Positions 34,455-48,750 of a DNA stretch of 64,000 nt are shown here, in pieces; positions within the stretch are counted from its first letter, which is position 1, and every line of letters begins with the position of its first letter. The translations under genes and the position numbers were made by a program. The notes beneath the pieces are model-generated. The model was not told the DNA's origin, did not search any database, and was given only the letters and a program-made list of their open reading frames with translations. This DNA is from Rhynchonema sp. JSB1_4 (taxonomy: Eukaryota > Nematoda > Chromadorea > Monhysterida > Xyalidae): positions 1 to 64,000 of the forward strand of contig JASAMV010007212.1 in the NCBI GenBank assembly GCA_030248065.1, given 5' to 3'.

Positions 34455-37400
34455 TACACTGCACGTCGTCGCGGCCTTGAACTTGCGATTGGCCACAGCC
34501 TCTATGTCATTCACTGTGCCGCCTGCCTCTCTGTGTCTTAATGGTTTCATCTGCGACCACATGGTGTATAGTGTGTGTGTGCAGTACACTGCGTTTACCT
34601 TGATGTGTCGTACCAAGTAGTACGCTCCCACGCACCGCCTTGTACGCTGAAGCCGATTCATCCCGTGCCGTCCGCCGCAGTTGTTGCTCTCTTCTGTTTA
34701 ACACACACACACAGTACGTATACTATAGCAGTGTACTACTCACTTCCACAGCCGCCACGATACGCGATACGCGAGCAGACGAAGTTCAGTTACAGTGAAC
34801 GTTCCACTTGAGTGTGCGTCTATGCCCGGACACGTTTTATATCAGAGCATTATTATTATTATTTAGAGACAGGCGCATAGCCATAGTACAGTAGCATATC
34901 TGTACTTGCCCCAAACAGCAACGGCTGTCACTCATACATCTCACTCGCGTTGCATTTCCTGCCGCGTTTTGTTGACTTTGGTCGTCTACTGTACGCCACT
35001 ATTTGGTCACTGCGCGTGCTGTTTGTCCACTTTAATGCCGAACGGTTTTATGTTGGCGACCACGGCCAGTAGTTCCGCATTGTTTCGCACATACCGTAGT
35101 CACCCGTAGACGTATAATATAATAGCCGTAGTTGACTTGTACACTGTCATTGTTACACAACGACATTAAAAATGCAACGACCAACACGCCAGCTAGCTGA
35201 GCTATATCGTGTGTAATACATATCATCACATTTTGATTATTTGTACATAACTAATTTATGCGCTTGTAGGATAGTGGTACAGCGTGGTCAGCTAATTTTG
35301 GCGTGTCATATGCAGCAGCAGCTTGGCTGTCCATCTGTCACATGCTCGACTCATCGCATTAACCATTCATTCAGTGCGTCGGTGTTGCAATTAATGCTAC
35401 AACCGTTAGTAATGGCGACGGCTTTCGATGACCAGTCCCCATAAGCATGCCTGCTGTCGTTGACCTGAATTGTCCGGCTGGAAATGGACAGATGTGCCTG
35501 TCTGTCTATGTCTGCTGCATTGTGCTGTATATGTGTGCTCACAATCCATTCTTTCCCCTGACACACAGAGCGAGCATTCCTGCTTATCTGTCCGCATACG
35601 ACGCTGTCCCCAGGTCGCCTTTCCTATATATGGCAACCTACCTATGGTATCCATTCAAATTTATCTCTGTCTTGTCCTGTCCTGTGTACACAGCCATTAT
35701 TATTACCTGCCCGTAGTGGTGTGTGCTGTACAATCGTATCAGATCACGTGAATACACGCACTACATTAATGGTGCCTATATGTTGCGCTGCCAAGAGCCG
35801 GAGCCGAACGCGTCCCGCTGACCTAGTTCCGCGTTCCACCCAGTGTGTATCTACATATCTGTTCTTTATTCAAACGCGTATGCGTACCCTTTCGTAACCA
35901 TATTTATCTCATTGTTTGCGCTCATACTCAACCTGGTACCAATTTCTTATGTATTCAATACAATGCCTGTCTTAAGTATTTATGTGCACGTTCACCCAGC
36001 GATTACACAGGCACAAACTTGGTCAACGCAACCAACTCTACTTGATGTTTATGTTTATTCATAAATTGGTCGACAAAATTGACTTGGAGTTTGAACACCG
36101 ATCTACATAACAATATTTATTGCGTCTAATCAGTGATCGGAACACACGACGGAACTCGCGATTAATTTCGTGCAATTGAATCGGCCTCAATTATAATTGC
36201 ATCGGTGTGCAATCACAAAATTTTAAATCGCTCAGTCGCGCATACGGATTTTATTCGTTAAATCTCACGACCAGAAATCAGCAAGAACAACTGAATCACA
36301 GAAATCGTCCAGCAAAACTCGAAGCGCTCAACCCGTAGATCCGAACTTGTGTTCAACAAAGTTGTTAAGTAAACACGAGCTCGGGACTCGGGTAGAATGA
36401 TCGAGTTAAAAACGCCGTCGACCAATGTCGATTATTAGACTGTCAGCGTGCGTGGTGTGTGCATTGTGTTTGGGTAAGTATGAGAAAGCGTTTTGCTTGG
36501 AATGACGTGCCTTTGTTTTGTTGTTGGTCCGATGACTGATATATGGATAAAATTGAAGATTTGTGATGACGTTGATCGATGGATTTGGATTTGTTTTCAA
36601 ACTTCGACGATTAAACGACAGTAGACCGAAAAGATTACTATGTTATGTTGTGTAATCCCTATATAAGGCCGTGGAGGGGGATAAAAAAGGATGTCACAAA
36701 TACACATTCCACACATATTCTTTGCTTAATCGTACACTGCACCTCAAATCCATGCATTCTGCCATTCAGGTTACACTCGCATCACTCGCAGTAATGCATG
36801 TTAGCATATGCACACATGTTATGCACGCATCCATACACAATACGATAGTGCGTAGTGCGTAGGGCAACAGTGAAGCAAGCGGCAGGGTACACGCTGGTAC
36901 AGAGTTGTACCACCAGCCACCGCGCGTAAAGCCACCGTACACACTCTCTATATCTCTATAGCGCGCATGCGGGCATCTCGAATGTACAACGATAAGATTA
37001 GTCGATTAAGAAGACATAAGACAAAAATAATCAAGGTAAATTTTCGAACACAGAAAGCCACGCGCTGTCTTATCAGCAATGTCCAGACAAGCATTTGCAT
37101 GCAGCACAAAGTTTGGGTCGTGCACACCATGACAGACAACGACGTAACGTTTGTTGTCGCATCGCGTCGATTAAACGACGACTCTCATTCATTACACGCT
37201 CACAGACGAGGAACAAGCGGCATTCGATCGGTGTTCGATGTTCGTCGGTGCCTCCCTCACGTGTGGCTGGTGGAACCCGTGTGATGTCGTGAAGACGACC
37301 CAGTGCTCCCTTGTCGGGGATTTTGGCATTAAGACGGCCACATTCTGGTACAACAGTCAATTAATTCAGCCACGTTTACAAACCAATTAATGGTTAAAAA

Positions 37401-40050
37401 TTACGTATTACGTGTTACAGCATGACTGCACTGCAGTTTACATGACACTGGTGAAGCACAGCGTGTATTTCTGGTCTCAAATAAAGAGTCCTGAGCTCCA
37501 CCGGGTCCAGCTAGGCGCGTCTGCTTGATTATGACGTACCAGTCAGTGCTGACCCCCAGGTCCGGTGCATACACTACTCAGCATTCACCAAGCACACGCG
37601 CCCACCCCCAGCCTTACACACATGTCTGGGCGAGCAAGCTGGGAAGCTAGACACTGCTCTCGCTCCCACTAGTATGCTTGTTCGTTCGTTGAGGTTACTC
37701 TTGTTTCGGGGGACCGTTTCATTAGACACATACAATTCAGAGTGCTAGGTTATGGAGTAGGAATGAATTGGTCGTTTTCGCATGAAATCTGTCTTAAAAC
37801 ATGGATGATGGCACATACTCGGTCATTCTGATGTCTCGATAGCTGTTGCAATCATGCAAGACTGAATGACAAAACTTGACAATACTATACCTATCAAAGT
37901 TTTGTCAAAATTAATGTGGATAAGTCATGAAAAGAACGCAAGGAAACATAAACTGGAGTTGTTGCACAACGCATTTTATTGTAATTATTGACTTGCAACT
38001 GATGATGCATCCGACATACAATACCTACAGTGTGTATACCTAATGTCAATCAAAGTACTCGACGTCGATGTACCGAAAACAACAGTTGACTATCAGCACA
38101 TCTACCGCCATGTATTTGTCAACGTGTCACATACTGTGAAAGGACAAAACAACACGTTTGATAATATCAGTAATTTTAACTTGTATGTACTAGCTTCACA
38201 TTCATTGTTGGTGTCGCTCCAGTCGCTCAGCACGGGAATTGTTAAAAAAATATATACCTGGCCAAACCTATCAGACGGCACTCATTCTATACAGTAAGAG
38301 TGACACATCCTCCGGAATCGGCTGCCCTTGTGCATGCTATCGAGTGTTGTGTGATGATTACCAGTATTGTTGACTGGCTAGCGTGTATGATTTTGATGTC
38401 TCGAGAATAAAGCTGGTAATTAGAGGGCTTTGCATGATCCTATGGCAGCAGCAATTTCGAGGGTGATTGATTACTACTGTTGTTACTCAGTGGAACCCAT
38501 TCGAAAAAAATGCGTATTGCAAGGTGCAGGTTCTTCAGGGTGGTTATTCTGGTTTCGTCAAAGTATACTGAATTTCGGCACCGTTCAAACATTGAAGCGA
38601 ACCCCATTGAGGACATCACAAAGTCGCCCCAAAACAATATGTTTGTACAGAACACTTTTTCTTGATTCACAAAAAATGCACAACACCGTCAATGCCGAAT
38701 CGTAAAAGCGAATGTCCGCTGATGGACATTTCAGTTGGTCAAACCCTGAGTTCCATACGTCGGGTTCATTATGGTCTGACTAAAAATCGACGTCCGCACT
38801 ATGCAGGTACGGGCTTACAAAAGGCTTGTTTGTTGTCTTTTAAGGTAGAAACGTCTGGGTGGTATTAGTAGCACATGTATAATCTGGCTGGTATCGCGCA
38901 AAAGTATAGAACTACAGTATTCTTGGATTAGTGGCTATTCACACCAGCCGAGACAATGCAGCATCAATGCGTGTTTTAGTCACTCGTCTTCTATTTTTTT
39001 TTGAAAAATAATATCCAGTACCATCACCAGAGAATTTTGATTATTAGTAAGCCCCTTCGGGTTTATTCGGAATTCTATTGAAGGTTGAACTTTCAAAGAA
39101 TTCTGTCACAATTGTGTCCTATTGTGCCACGCACCAACGACAAACAAGAACGCTTTTAAATGGGGGACTATACAGGAAAAAAATTCGATTTATCGCTGAA
39201 CGATAATCGAGGGGTCTATCGAAATTCACCGACATGTTTTTCTGATTAGATTGTGCCATGGAGCAGCAGGTACATTATAATCTATCTACTAACCCAATAA
39301 ATTAGTCACCGTGAGCAGTGTCCCAAAGAACAATATTCTATTTCATCCTAAAAACAGCCATTTTGGTCCACCATCTGAGTGGGAGGTCGGCTGTGTCTAA
39401 CCACCGTGTGTGATGCAATCAGGGACACGCTATGTACCTACAGTATGTATACGTACCTTTAGCGCCATGTCACTGAAATGGCCAGATCGACTCAAGATAT
39501 TTTTGGCCCATTTTTCTAAAAATGCAAGGCTGACATCGACTATATTAGCAGTCACATCATTTCTTTTATTTGCGGTTTTGACAAGATTTGGTATGGTTAA
39601 GCTAAAAAGAATACCAACAGGTGACCGTGGCTGTTTCATGATTACAATCTCCTCTTTTATTAAGTGCCTTAGCAATCCCTCCCACCCCCTCACCGTCGTG
39701 GACAGGTGAAGCGTCAGCTCTGCTTCTGTTGTTTGTGCCAGCAAGTGTATGCTTGCTCTCGGTTTGTCCTGTCTGCGGCAATCTTGTTCCAAGTATACAT
39801 ACCAAGTCTCAACATTGTGGTCGAGTGAAAACGGCAACAGGCTTCTGAAACAATTTTGCACTGTTTATGTATCCATATGTAATCACGTTACATGCATGTA
39901 CCCTACTCCAAATCCCAACCCCAAATCCAAATGTAGACTTTCCAGAATGACAAACCTTCGAAAGTGTGTGAGTACTTCTGCAATTTTTCTGTTTTCTTGC
40001 AAATAGTCAGGTTCGTTCGCCTCACCTTAAACATAACTGAACGCAGAAGT

Positions 40051-41156
40051 GCACATTAAAGGTGCTGGTCAACAACCCTTCGACCGCGCTTGATCTTGGG
40101 GGGTAGTACATATAAACAAAGTTTGGACATCGTGTTACTCGACCCTAATCTGGCCAGCCGATTGGTTGCTTCCTGATGTTTCACGGCCACGTTGAAGTTT
40201 GCACCTGGTGAAAAAAACCGAAAAAATTTGAAACGCTGCTGTGACACGAATAGGCTGTTTCAAAGTTTGATACTGGAGTGACAGCAACCTCCAACATAGT
40301 GACAAAAACCGCAATGCACAATAGCTATTGAAACGTCCGCATTGTTGAATAAAAAAATAAAAGGTTTCAGAAACCTGGTCATTTTTTGCTAGGATTTTGT
40401 ACTCGTGTAATTTTAAGCATCTGTGGTGAATGAAATAAGTTGTCAATTACAAATAAAAATCATCTAATTATCAAGTTCCTTGTTTGTGCTACCCAGTTTT
40501 CAAAACCCTACACAGCTCACACAATGTTTACCACAACATGCGCAAGGCAGCCTTTCCAATGCGCACACACACAAAGCTGGCCAGCTGTGAAACATTGCTG
40601 TGTTATCGCTGTGCCGGCTGTGTGTTGTCGTGTCGTTGTATGTGCGCTGAGAGAATGGCTGCCTTGCGCATGTTGTGGTAAACATTGTGTGAGCTGTGTA
40701 GGGTTTTGAAAACTGGGAAGCACAAACAAGGAACTTGATAATTAGAGGATTTTTATTTGTAATTGACAACTTATTTCATTTACCACAGATGCTTAAAATT
40801 ACACGAGTAGAAAATCCTAGCAAAAAATGACCAGGTTTCTGAAATCTTTTATTTTTTTATTCAACAATGCGGACGTCTCAATAGCTATTGTGCATTGCGG
40901 TTTTTGCCACAATGTTGGAGGTTGCTGTCACTTTAGTATCAAACTTTCAAACAGCCTATTCGTGTCACAGCAGCGTTTCAAATTTTTTCGGGTTTGTTCA
41001 CCAGGTGCAAACTTCAACGTGGCCGTGAAACATCAGGAAGCAACCAATCGGCTCGCCAGATTAGGGTCGAGTAACACGATGTCCAAACTTTGTTTATATA
41101 TTCTACCCCCTAGATCAAGCGCGGTCGAAGGGTTGTTGACCAGCAGCTTTAAGTGC
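40051..41156. repeat. 1.1-kb near-perfect palindrome (two ~500-bp inverted arms)
   Basis: The left arm (about 40051-40555) and the right arm (about 40650-41156) are reverse complements with scattered mismatches. For example, TGGTCAACAACCCTTCGACC at 40065 is matched by the inverted GTCGAAGGGTTGTTGACCA ending near 41143. CGCAAGGCAGCC near the centre is matched by GGCTGCCTTGCG. The spacer of roughly 100 bp is partly self-complementary. As a consequence, opposite-strand frames encode the same N-terminal residues. No transposase and no clear target-site duplication were seen. It could be a foldback element or a hairpin-RNA locus. Confidence 0.85.
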
Positions 41157-41680
41157 TAGTGTAATACAACGTCTCTTGATACAACTTGTATGTTAACTGT
41201 TTCTGCTGAACGAACATTCCAAATGTTTTACATACAATGTGTAGCAAACGCCACTTGTATTGATTTCAGTACTGGTATAAGTTATTACATGTATTTTGCA
41301 ATGTTTATAAAAAACACCTGTGTCATGTTCATACAATCAGAGAACCTTCTTTCATAACGTTCTAGATGGCGAAGCTAGTAAAAACCTGCTGTATAAACTG
41401 TAACGTCACGACTCTTTGTGTTTAAAACACGCATGAAGCGCAATCATTCGTTTCCAAAACCGACCGTGAACTTAACAAATCGGCTAATTGATGTGATCAA
41501 CTAAGATAGTCAACTTATGATCGTCAACCGAAACATACAATAGCCCCTGAATGAGGACGAGAAACATGTGCGTTGATGATCTGAGTTGATCACATATACC
41601 AATAAGAGGACAAAACTTGTTGGCAACGCATTTTGCATAATGGGCTATTCTGTTTGCTTTCATAGATTCGATTCGGTCAG

Positions 41681-42267
41681 GCCGAATTCACCATGCAGCA
41701 GATTAGCAGTGTTAGCGGATTTAGCGGATCAGCGGGCCTGCTTTCTACGCACGCTTTTGCATTCACAATGGAAATTTGGAAAAGCGGATTAGCGGATCTG
41801 CTCATCCGCACCCGCTAATCCGCTGACCCGCTAATCCGCTAATCCGCAATACGCGTTAGTTTTCACAGTGCGCGCTGTTTGACTTTTTATTTTACGAGGG
41901 TAATCACCACTCATTTCACTCAATTCTTTGATTTCGGAATAGTTTTCTTTAAAAGATAGTTTTCAACACATTAATCCACAGACTGATGTTAAAGATGTAG
42001 CTGTTCACCAAGCAGCCAAATGGAATAAAAATACTTCCAATGAACGCAGCATGTTGAATTACCAGTGTGCAAACTTTTTCTATGGTGCCATTTTCAACGC
42101 AAAATAAACATTTCTGAAGATGCGCCCACTGCCCTAATCCGCAAAAAGTGGATTGGCGTGCACGCTAAACCGCTTTGTATTATGAAGCGCACGCTTTTAG
42201 CGGATTAGCGGGTTAGCGATTGTAAAAACAAGCTGACCTGCTAATCCGCTTGCATTGTGAATGCGGC
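41681..42267. mobile_element. MITE-like element rich in GCGGATTAG words
   Basis: The left end GCCGAATTCACCATGCA and the inverted right end GCCGCATTCACAATGCA match at 15 of 17 positions, and both lead into GCGGATTAGCAG-like sequence. The interior carries many GCGGATTAG/CTAATCCGC copies near both ends. An internal CATTCACAATGGAAATT block repeats part of the terminus. No coding frame is visible, so it is non-autonomous. Confidence 0.65.
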
Positions 42268-42282
42268 TTAGCATCTTTCCGG

Positions 42283-42338
42283 TTATCCTATCAATCATGT
42301 CATCGTTTGCTTATCCTATCAATCATGTCATCGTTTGC
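42283..42338 (+). repeat. 28-bp perfect tandem duplication
   Basis: TTATCCTATCAATCATGTCA followed by TCGTTTGC occurs twice without mismatch, just outside the right end of the MITE at 41681-42267. Confidence 0.9.
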
Positions 42339-43314
42339 AACGCAAGGCACAGCACAGCTCAAGAGAACCACCATTCAGAGAATCGTGTTGGTCGACCGCT
42401 TTCCCTGACAATAACACTTACACATTGTAACACTTTGTAAACGCAACCTTCATGTACATATACCTGCAAATGCCGTTTTTGGTTAAAAAAGCAGAAAAAC
42501 TATCTGCTGAATGCAGTACACAGCACTGATACAGTACCTAAGCTACTATGTATGGTACTACTGCCTGTTTGTTCCCCTTCCTCCACTAAAAGAAATTTAC
42601 TTTAAAAAAAAAATCAAAAAATAAAATAATATGGTAAGATTAAAATCGATAAAACACGTCGATTTCATAAAACCACAATTTCGGAGCAAAAAAAAAACTA
42701 ATAAAAAAACAATTCGGCGTGGCATCCCAAATGACATGAGCTATAACGTACGTCAGGTGCTGTTGCGAAACGTTGCACGTTGCGGTAGAAAGTTTCGCCA
42801 AACTCATGCTTCTACATGTATCGGCAAAGCACTTCCATCTTGCACTGATGTGCGTACGGTGTTGCCCATTCGAATGACAGAATGGAAAGTGGAGCAGCCC
42901 TGTTTTACTGAACTGCCGGTTAGGCACACAAGTCGACCGTGTTCAACCAGCTGCACAACTTTGTTGTCAGTTAACTTGGCTTTGGGCACGGTAACGCCAG
43001 AACGGGTTTCCGGGCCTTGTGTGTTGCTAACTTACAGTATGTAGCTCCATACCGTAACCACACCAAAAAACCGTTGCCTATGTACTTTTAACCTGGCCCC
43101 ATGAAGTCTCATTTCAGTGGCTCAGCCAGCCTTAGTACGATACCGATAGCGGTACCCCAGGCAAAACACACATTTCGATTGCGGAATCCGACAAAATTTA
43201 CAGCTTTCGGAGCACAGGAATGCCCTCTAAACATGGGTTGGTCCCTCATGTTTCTTCCAATTGTGAGTCACATGTTTTGCACAACACGATCGCATTTCTA
43301 ACCTTTTCCATTTA

Positions 43315-43608
43315 TTACATCTGAATGTGAGCGCATTCGGACGGCAACAGATTCACATCACAAGGTGCACTGGAACATTTTCTGCATTTGCTTTTGATCT
43401 TCACCATTTGGTCCTGAGGTACCAGAATTGAGTTCCAAGGGATCCCAAGTTCATGACTGGGGCCAAAACGGTGGCGTACCTCGTCATTGCACACATATGT
43501 GTAAGGATGTAATGCTAGGTTACGGTAGATGAATGGCGTGCGAACCATATAGCGCCACCTTTTCTTCGCGATCTTGTATTTCGGGGGTTTGATATAAAAA
43601 CAGCTCAT
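43315..43608 (-). CDS. Hypothetical protein, 97 aa, cysteine-containing (uncertain)
   Basis: An ATG-initiated frame of 97 codons has protein-like composition: WRYMVRTPFIYRNLALHPY, then YVCNDEVRHRFGP, GIPWNSILVPQDQMVKIKSK and CRKCSSAPCDV before the stop. No family was recognised. Two further protein-like minus-strand frames lie just downstream (42804-42989, and one near 43110-43210 with CKFCRIPQSKCVFC), so these may be exons of one small gene. No splice connection could be fixed. It could equally be chance or a decayed element. Confidence 0.3.
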   Translation of the reverse strand: MSCFYIKPPKYKIAKKRWRYMVRTPFIYRNLALHPYTYVCNDEVRHRFGPSHELGIPWNSILVPQDQMVKIKSKCRKCSSAPCDVNLLPSECAHIQM

Positions 43609-46600
43609 GTATTATTTTTCTTACGATCTCCTCTCTGTGTGCAATGGCGTCTGGCTGCTTTTTACTGGCCTTTTCATTTACGATGTTCTTTCTTGATTCG
43701 AAACGTGCTACGTATGTATACTATGTACAACCTGGTGTATTGGTACATAGTATTTTTTGTGAATCTCGTATTATGCTGACGGAAATATTGGGATGTGAGA
43801 TGTGCCTAGATTAAGATGGTATACCTTGTTATAGGGTGACCCAAGATCATGCCCCAGGATGCTATAAGACACAAAGAAGCAATATCGGACACCTTTTGCA
43901 GACCATTCCATCGTTTTCTTCATTTTTACTGCCGTTCAAGGTGCGGTTTCGAAGATATTTTTACAAAAACCTCTCCAGACGTAACGATACGGCTTCCTGA
44001 TATCTTTTTTGTCTTGTGTCTGTTTTGTAATGGCGTTTGCATAAAAACAAGATGAGTGAGATTGGGAGAAGGCGTCGGCATTTTTGATAGCTTGTTTGGC
44101 ATTACGCTGTGCATGTGTGGGGTGGCCAAGAAAGTTGTTCCCCGACGTTAAGGACAACATGAAAATATATACACGTTATGTAGTAGCGCAACCTCAACGT
44201 GGTTAGGTCCAATTTGCGACGCCAAATTGAGGTTTAGAACATTTCTAGAAACAGATCCATGTGTTCTTTAATCCGACTGGTGGGCCCAAACCTTGATACA
44301 GTTCCATTTTCATCGCAATTGATCAAAACCAGCATTTTAACGATCAGATATGTATGAAGTCCGAATACGAAATCCGTTTATCATTTGGGTGCTCGATTAA
44401 TAGTTGGACTAATTAACGTGCAGGTTTCGAAGCTAAAGTCCCCTGGAGTTAAACAATCAAGTACAGTATGTATAGTATATGTATATATGTACATACATAC
44501 ATACGTATATACTATGCTGCATAGTGTACGTATAAGGCCTGAATACGCATCCCAAATAAGAACTTTTTGAATACCCTGTAGGTGCTTTATGATTTCCAAA
44601 CCCTAATGACCAGATTACATCCGCATTTTGTGATTGTGGAACCAGTTTCGTAGCCTTTGACGTCATTGGTGCCAGCTAAAGAGTGCTGTTGGAGCGCAAG
44701 CATTATCGGTGTACATCAGTTGGTAATCTGTCCATAAATTCCGAAATTCACATTAGCAGCTGGCCCGCTGTGAATTTGGCAAACCAAAATTCAGTCCATG
44801 TACGCCATCGTTACTGTACTGTTGTGCTGACTCATGGTGGACCGCATGTGCCGTATCTACATTATAGATATGTAGTATGTAATGATTTACACGGTCACCA
44901 GCACACGATTTGGTCCGGGGGCTCAGAAAAGCAGCGGACGCACCAGCTTGGCAGGACGCAGGACCTTTCAGGTTTCGTGTTCCTGGTCACACATACTGTA
45001 AGTCAAATAAGGAAATCTTCGTGGCTTGTGCTCGTTACAATCTGTTGATGTCAGCGTCTGATACTGATACTGCATGGGAACCGCATTCCCAGGCTCATGA
45101 ATCGATTATAAAGTGGGATCATCAATTCGAAAGAAAAAACTTGCTGATCGCGGCCAAACCCGTCTGGTGCGTCGCGAGCAGAATATCATGTGCGAGCACC
45201 ATAAGCAGACAGCACGTATAAATCGACGTGGGCAAAAAACCATCTAACCTAAACGACCGTTCTCCCAGACACAGAACAGCAATGGCAAAGGCTGTGTGCT
45301 GCTGTGGCAGCGACAAAAAACGCTCAGTGCGTAAAAAATGCCCAACGCCTGCGCACTGTGCGTCTCGCCACAGCTCGCATGTGTGTCTGGCCTGGGCTCG
45401 ACTGCAACTCAAACCAACAACAAACGCCGCCACCAAACCAAAATGCCACTTTTCCCAGTGTTCGTTGCTCACAACACACGCTGGTCTTAGTAGGTGTGCA
45501 GCACACTACAATAGCTGTACCTCGGGGCAGATGCGCAACTTACCAGGGTCAATGTTCATGGTGTACACTGGATCAATGCCGTACCTCACTTATTGTACCC
45601 ACCGACTTGAGTGGGCATGTCTGGACATTTTTTACGTTGTTGTGTTTTGTTACGTGTGTGTACCTATACGTGTGTACAATGCAACGACGTTCGAAACCCT
45701 TGCAGTCAGCCGCAGTCACAGGCCCAGGCACACATATCACGTGCATTGCACCGCAAAAATGCCCTTTTCTCTTTCGTTATTTGGTTTTTGGGTTTGTGTG
45801 TTCTGTCTTGTCTGTGCTTAAACGTGTGCGCGGTTTTTTCTGCTACGAAGTACAGATACGCACATGTGCGCCAAGGTTGGCTAGGATGAAACCGAACCGT
45901 CTGCGGTGCGTTTAGCCAACAAAATCTGCCCACTATTGTATACGCTACAGTCGGTTTGAATTTTAGACTCAGACTGTCTCTCTCATTACCGCAAAGACAG
46001 TTTGAATGTCATTAAAATCTCCAATGGGACAAATAAGCTATAATGGGAAAATAATACTGTAGCTTATGCGTGACGCCGATGAGGTTTCATACATATACAC
46101 AGCTGATTCTTTGTTTATATGCGTTCAGTTATCGACCGCCGTTAACGTGGGTAAACGATACAACGCCCTATTGCACACTGAGACGCCTCTGTCTACCGCT
46201 TGATTTCACCCACGTTTAATTTGCTTCTGTATTTAACCTTGATGTCTCAATTGTTTCAGAGTGTCTGAGCTTCGGATGAACTCAGCCAGAAAGTTCTGTC
46301 GCCAATGGCCTGCCAGTCGCACTTGACCACCACCTGGCTCGTCTGTGTGAAGGCGGTTTCCTCGCGTAAAATCTGTTTTGCACCATCTACCGGTTTATAC
46401 TTATCACACATAATTCCACTTTATCAGCTCACCATTCAAAGGGAAACTGCACATTCCTAATCGCCTTTTAAATTTTGCAAGTGTTTATAGAGTATGTGGG
46501 CATCACAAAAGTCAAATCACTTGGCATAAACTCTCAAACATGCATAAGATGCAGTTGAAGACGATCCGTCGGGAACAAAATTCGACGGCAACCGGCCGAA

Positions 46601-48750
46601 TTTCTACCTGCGCTCTTCTCGACGGTTCCTTTGAAAACAGCTTCTCCTGGGTGCATGTTTGAGATCGATTTTGTGATGCCAACTTTGCTGTCAAAACACT
46701 TCTGAAGTTTTGAAAGGCGATTATGAATGTGCAATTTCCCCTTTAAGTTAAGCCGTCTGATCTCAAAACAACAATGTATGTATAGTCCAGCCACCAGCCA
46801 GAACATTTAACTTCGGCCAAAACAGAAAAAAAAAAAAAGGGGGAGAAAAAGAAAAATAGATCTACAATAAACCAGTTAGCTATAGTATGGAGCCAGCCAC
46901 ACATACAGGTCACAGACCGGCAATCATGTTGCATGGCAGCTATCGCAGAGCATGCGCCCCTCCCCCAGTCCCAGACAGTCACCGAGCCAGACCAGACAGC
47001 GCTGCTGCTGCGGCTGCACCCCTCATCCCTGTCTGAGTCTGGTCGCACTTGACGGGTCGGTCCCGTCCAGATATACGAACCTTACATACTTGGACAGGGG
47101 AACCGGAACCTGGTTTCAGAAGGGTGCCGCCTCATAATTGGTAGCAACCAGCGCGATTCTGCGTGTGTTCGCATATTATGAAAAAACTGCTGAGTGTTCA
47201 CAGTCACAATACAAATGTATGTGAGTATCTGACTGGGCTCCGTTGCTACAGCTTGCTGGCGTGTACCGCACCCATCCGTTTTTTTGTCTCTGCTCACACA
47301 TGCACACACGTGCAACTGTCTGCCTGTGCGTGTTTGGCACTGATGCCAGCCTGTGCATCCACTGCATAGTGCTTGTGCTTTAGCTCATGCTCAGCAGCAG
47401 CAAACCCGACATTAAGCTTCCGACAAAGAAACACTTCTAACGAAAATTTCAACGTGTATGTAGATTTGCTTCACAAGATCGTTGCAGAGATCAGAACTGG
47501 TCTCACTTTGGCCATAGCCAGCAATGTAGTCCACGTCCTCTCAGACAAACCTTCCGGCTGGTTCAGAGTTTTGATTTGAATTTCGACGTGAAAAAGAACG
47601 ACATACCAGCTATATGTAATCAAGTCGCAGGTAAAAAAATCAGTCCGTCATTTTGTTAGATTTCAGTGCTGCTTTGCAGTCAGGTTTGGATTGGAGGCTG
47701 ATATACATATAAATCTTGCAAAAAAGTCCATGCTGCGATGCGCTTCAGATGTTCCCAGATTGATTTTGCGCAGCCAGGCAAAAAGGAGAGATACGTTTTG
47801 TTTTTGGTCGCCTGATTTCAATGTAGCTTTTGCTGTCACTGTTGAAACACTATCATGTACATACAATGCGGCATTTATGTACTTTCATAATACGTTCATG
47901 AGTTCAGGGCAGAGATCAAATTGAGCTTGTTGCGTTATTGGTTGATGCGGTTATGACCCGTAATAAGCCAGGTTGCTGACATGATGATGAGCAATTTTTT
48001 TATCATGTTTTAGGTACGTAATGTAAGTTGAACTAAACCTATACTGTATGGTGCGTTCACATCGGGTAGGATCCGTAATTGGATCCTCCGAGCTGGTGGT
48101 TTATTCGGCTTCATTGAAGTGTTTCACCTCCACCGCTCCACCATATGGCTGCTGTAACCATTAGGCATTCTACGCCAATCTCACAGATATAGAACGGAGA
48201 CCATCGGTCACATACAGGCCATTGGCTATCGGGCTTGGCCAAAATGCGACATTTTTTAATTGTTCTCTTGCTTTGTCCTCGACACATGCGCGTCTAGGCT
48301 AACGGTGACGTGTCGCTTTCATGCAGAGTTCGACCCACCCACATTGCAAGGCATTCGAGCCCCGCGACCGGTGGTTCAGGTCTTGTCTGTCCGATGGTTT
48401 TCACTGCTTTCGCGCACAGCAACCTCACTCCATCGCCAAGGAAACCATATTCTGCCAGTTTTTTTAGATATATGCACACTGCTGTTATTAGCACACTATA
48501 ATTGTCATGTTCTTCGGGGGCTTCATATTGTTTTCTTCTGTGCCGATAAATAATGCAGCAATGAAGTAGCAATCATATCACTTTAACGAAAGAAATGGTC
48601 GTGATATGTATGTACCTACATACATGTATGTATGTCGTCAAACCAACTGCGACAGTACATAGCTTACTGTTTCGTGCCATTTGTACCATTCGTACCAGTG
48701 GTCTCACGTGGTCAATCTTGTCGTTGATTCTGTTTCTGCGTATGCTAAAT

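Noticed and set aside
38430..38868. Overlapping frames suspected to be a transposase remnant
   Set aside because: No DDE/D-type motif or terminal repeats could be identified around them.
39430..39861. 143-codon minus-strand open frame with fairly protein-like composition
   Set aside because: It begins with GTG rather than ATG, has no splice partners and no recognisable family. It lies in the gene-poor block, so chance is more likely.
40440..40769. Two opposite-strand frames encoding nearly the same N-terminal residues
   Set aside because: They are a by-product of the palindrome at 40051-41156, not paired genes.
45228..45915. Two overlapping plus-strand open frames of about 200 codons
   Set aside because: They overlap in different frames with a third on the minus strand. 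The stretch is simply poor in stop codons, and the translations are Thr/Cys/Val-rich without motifs.
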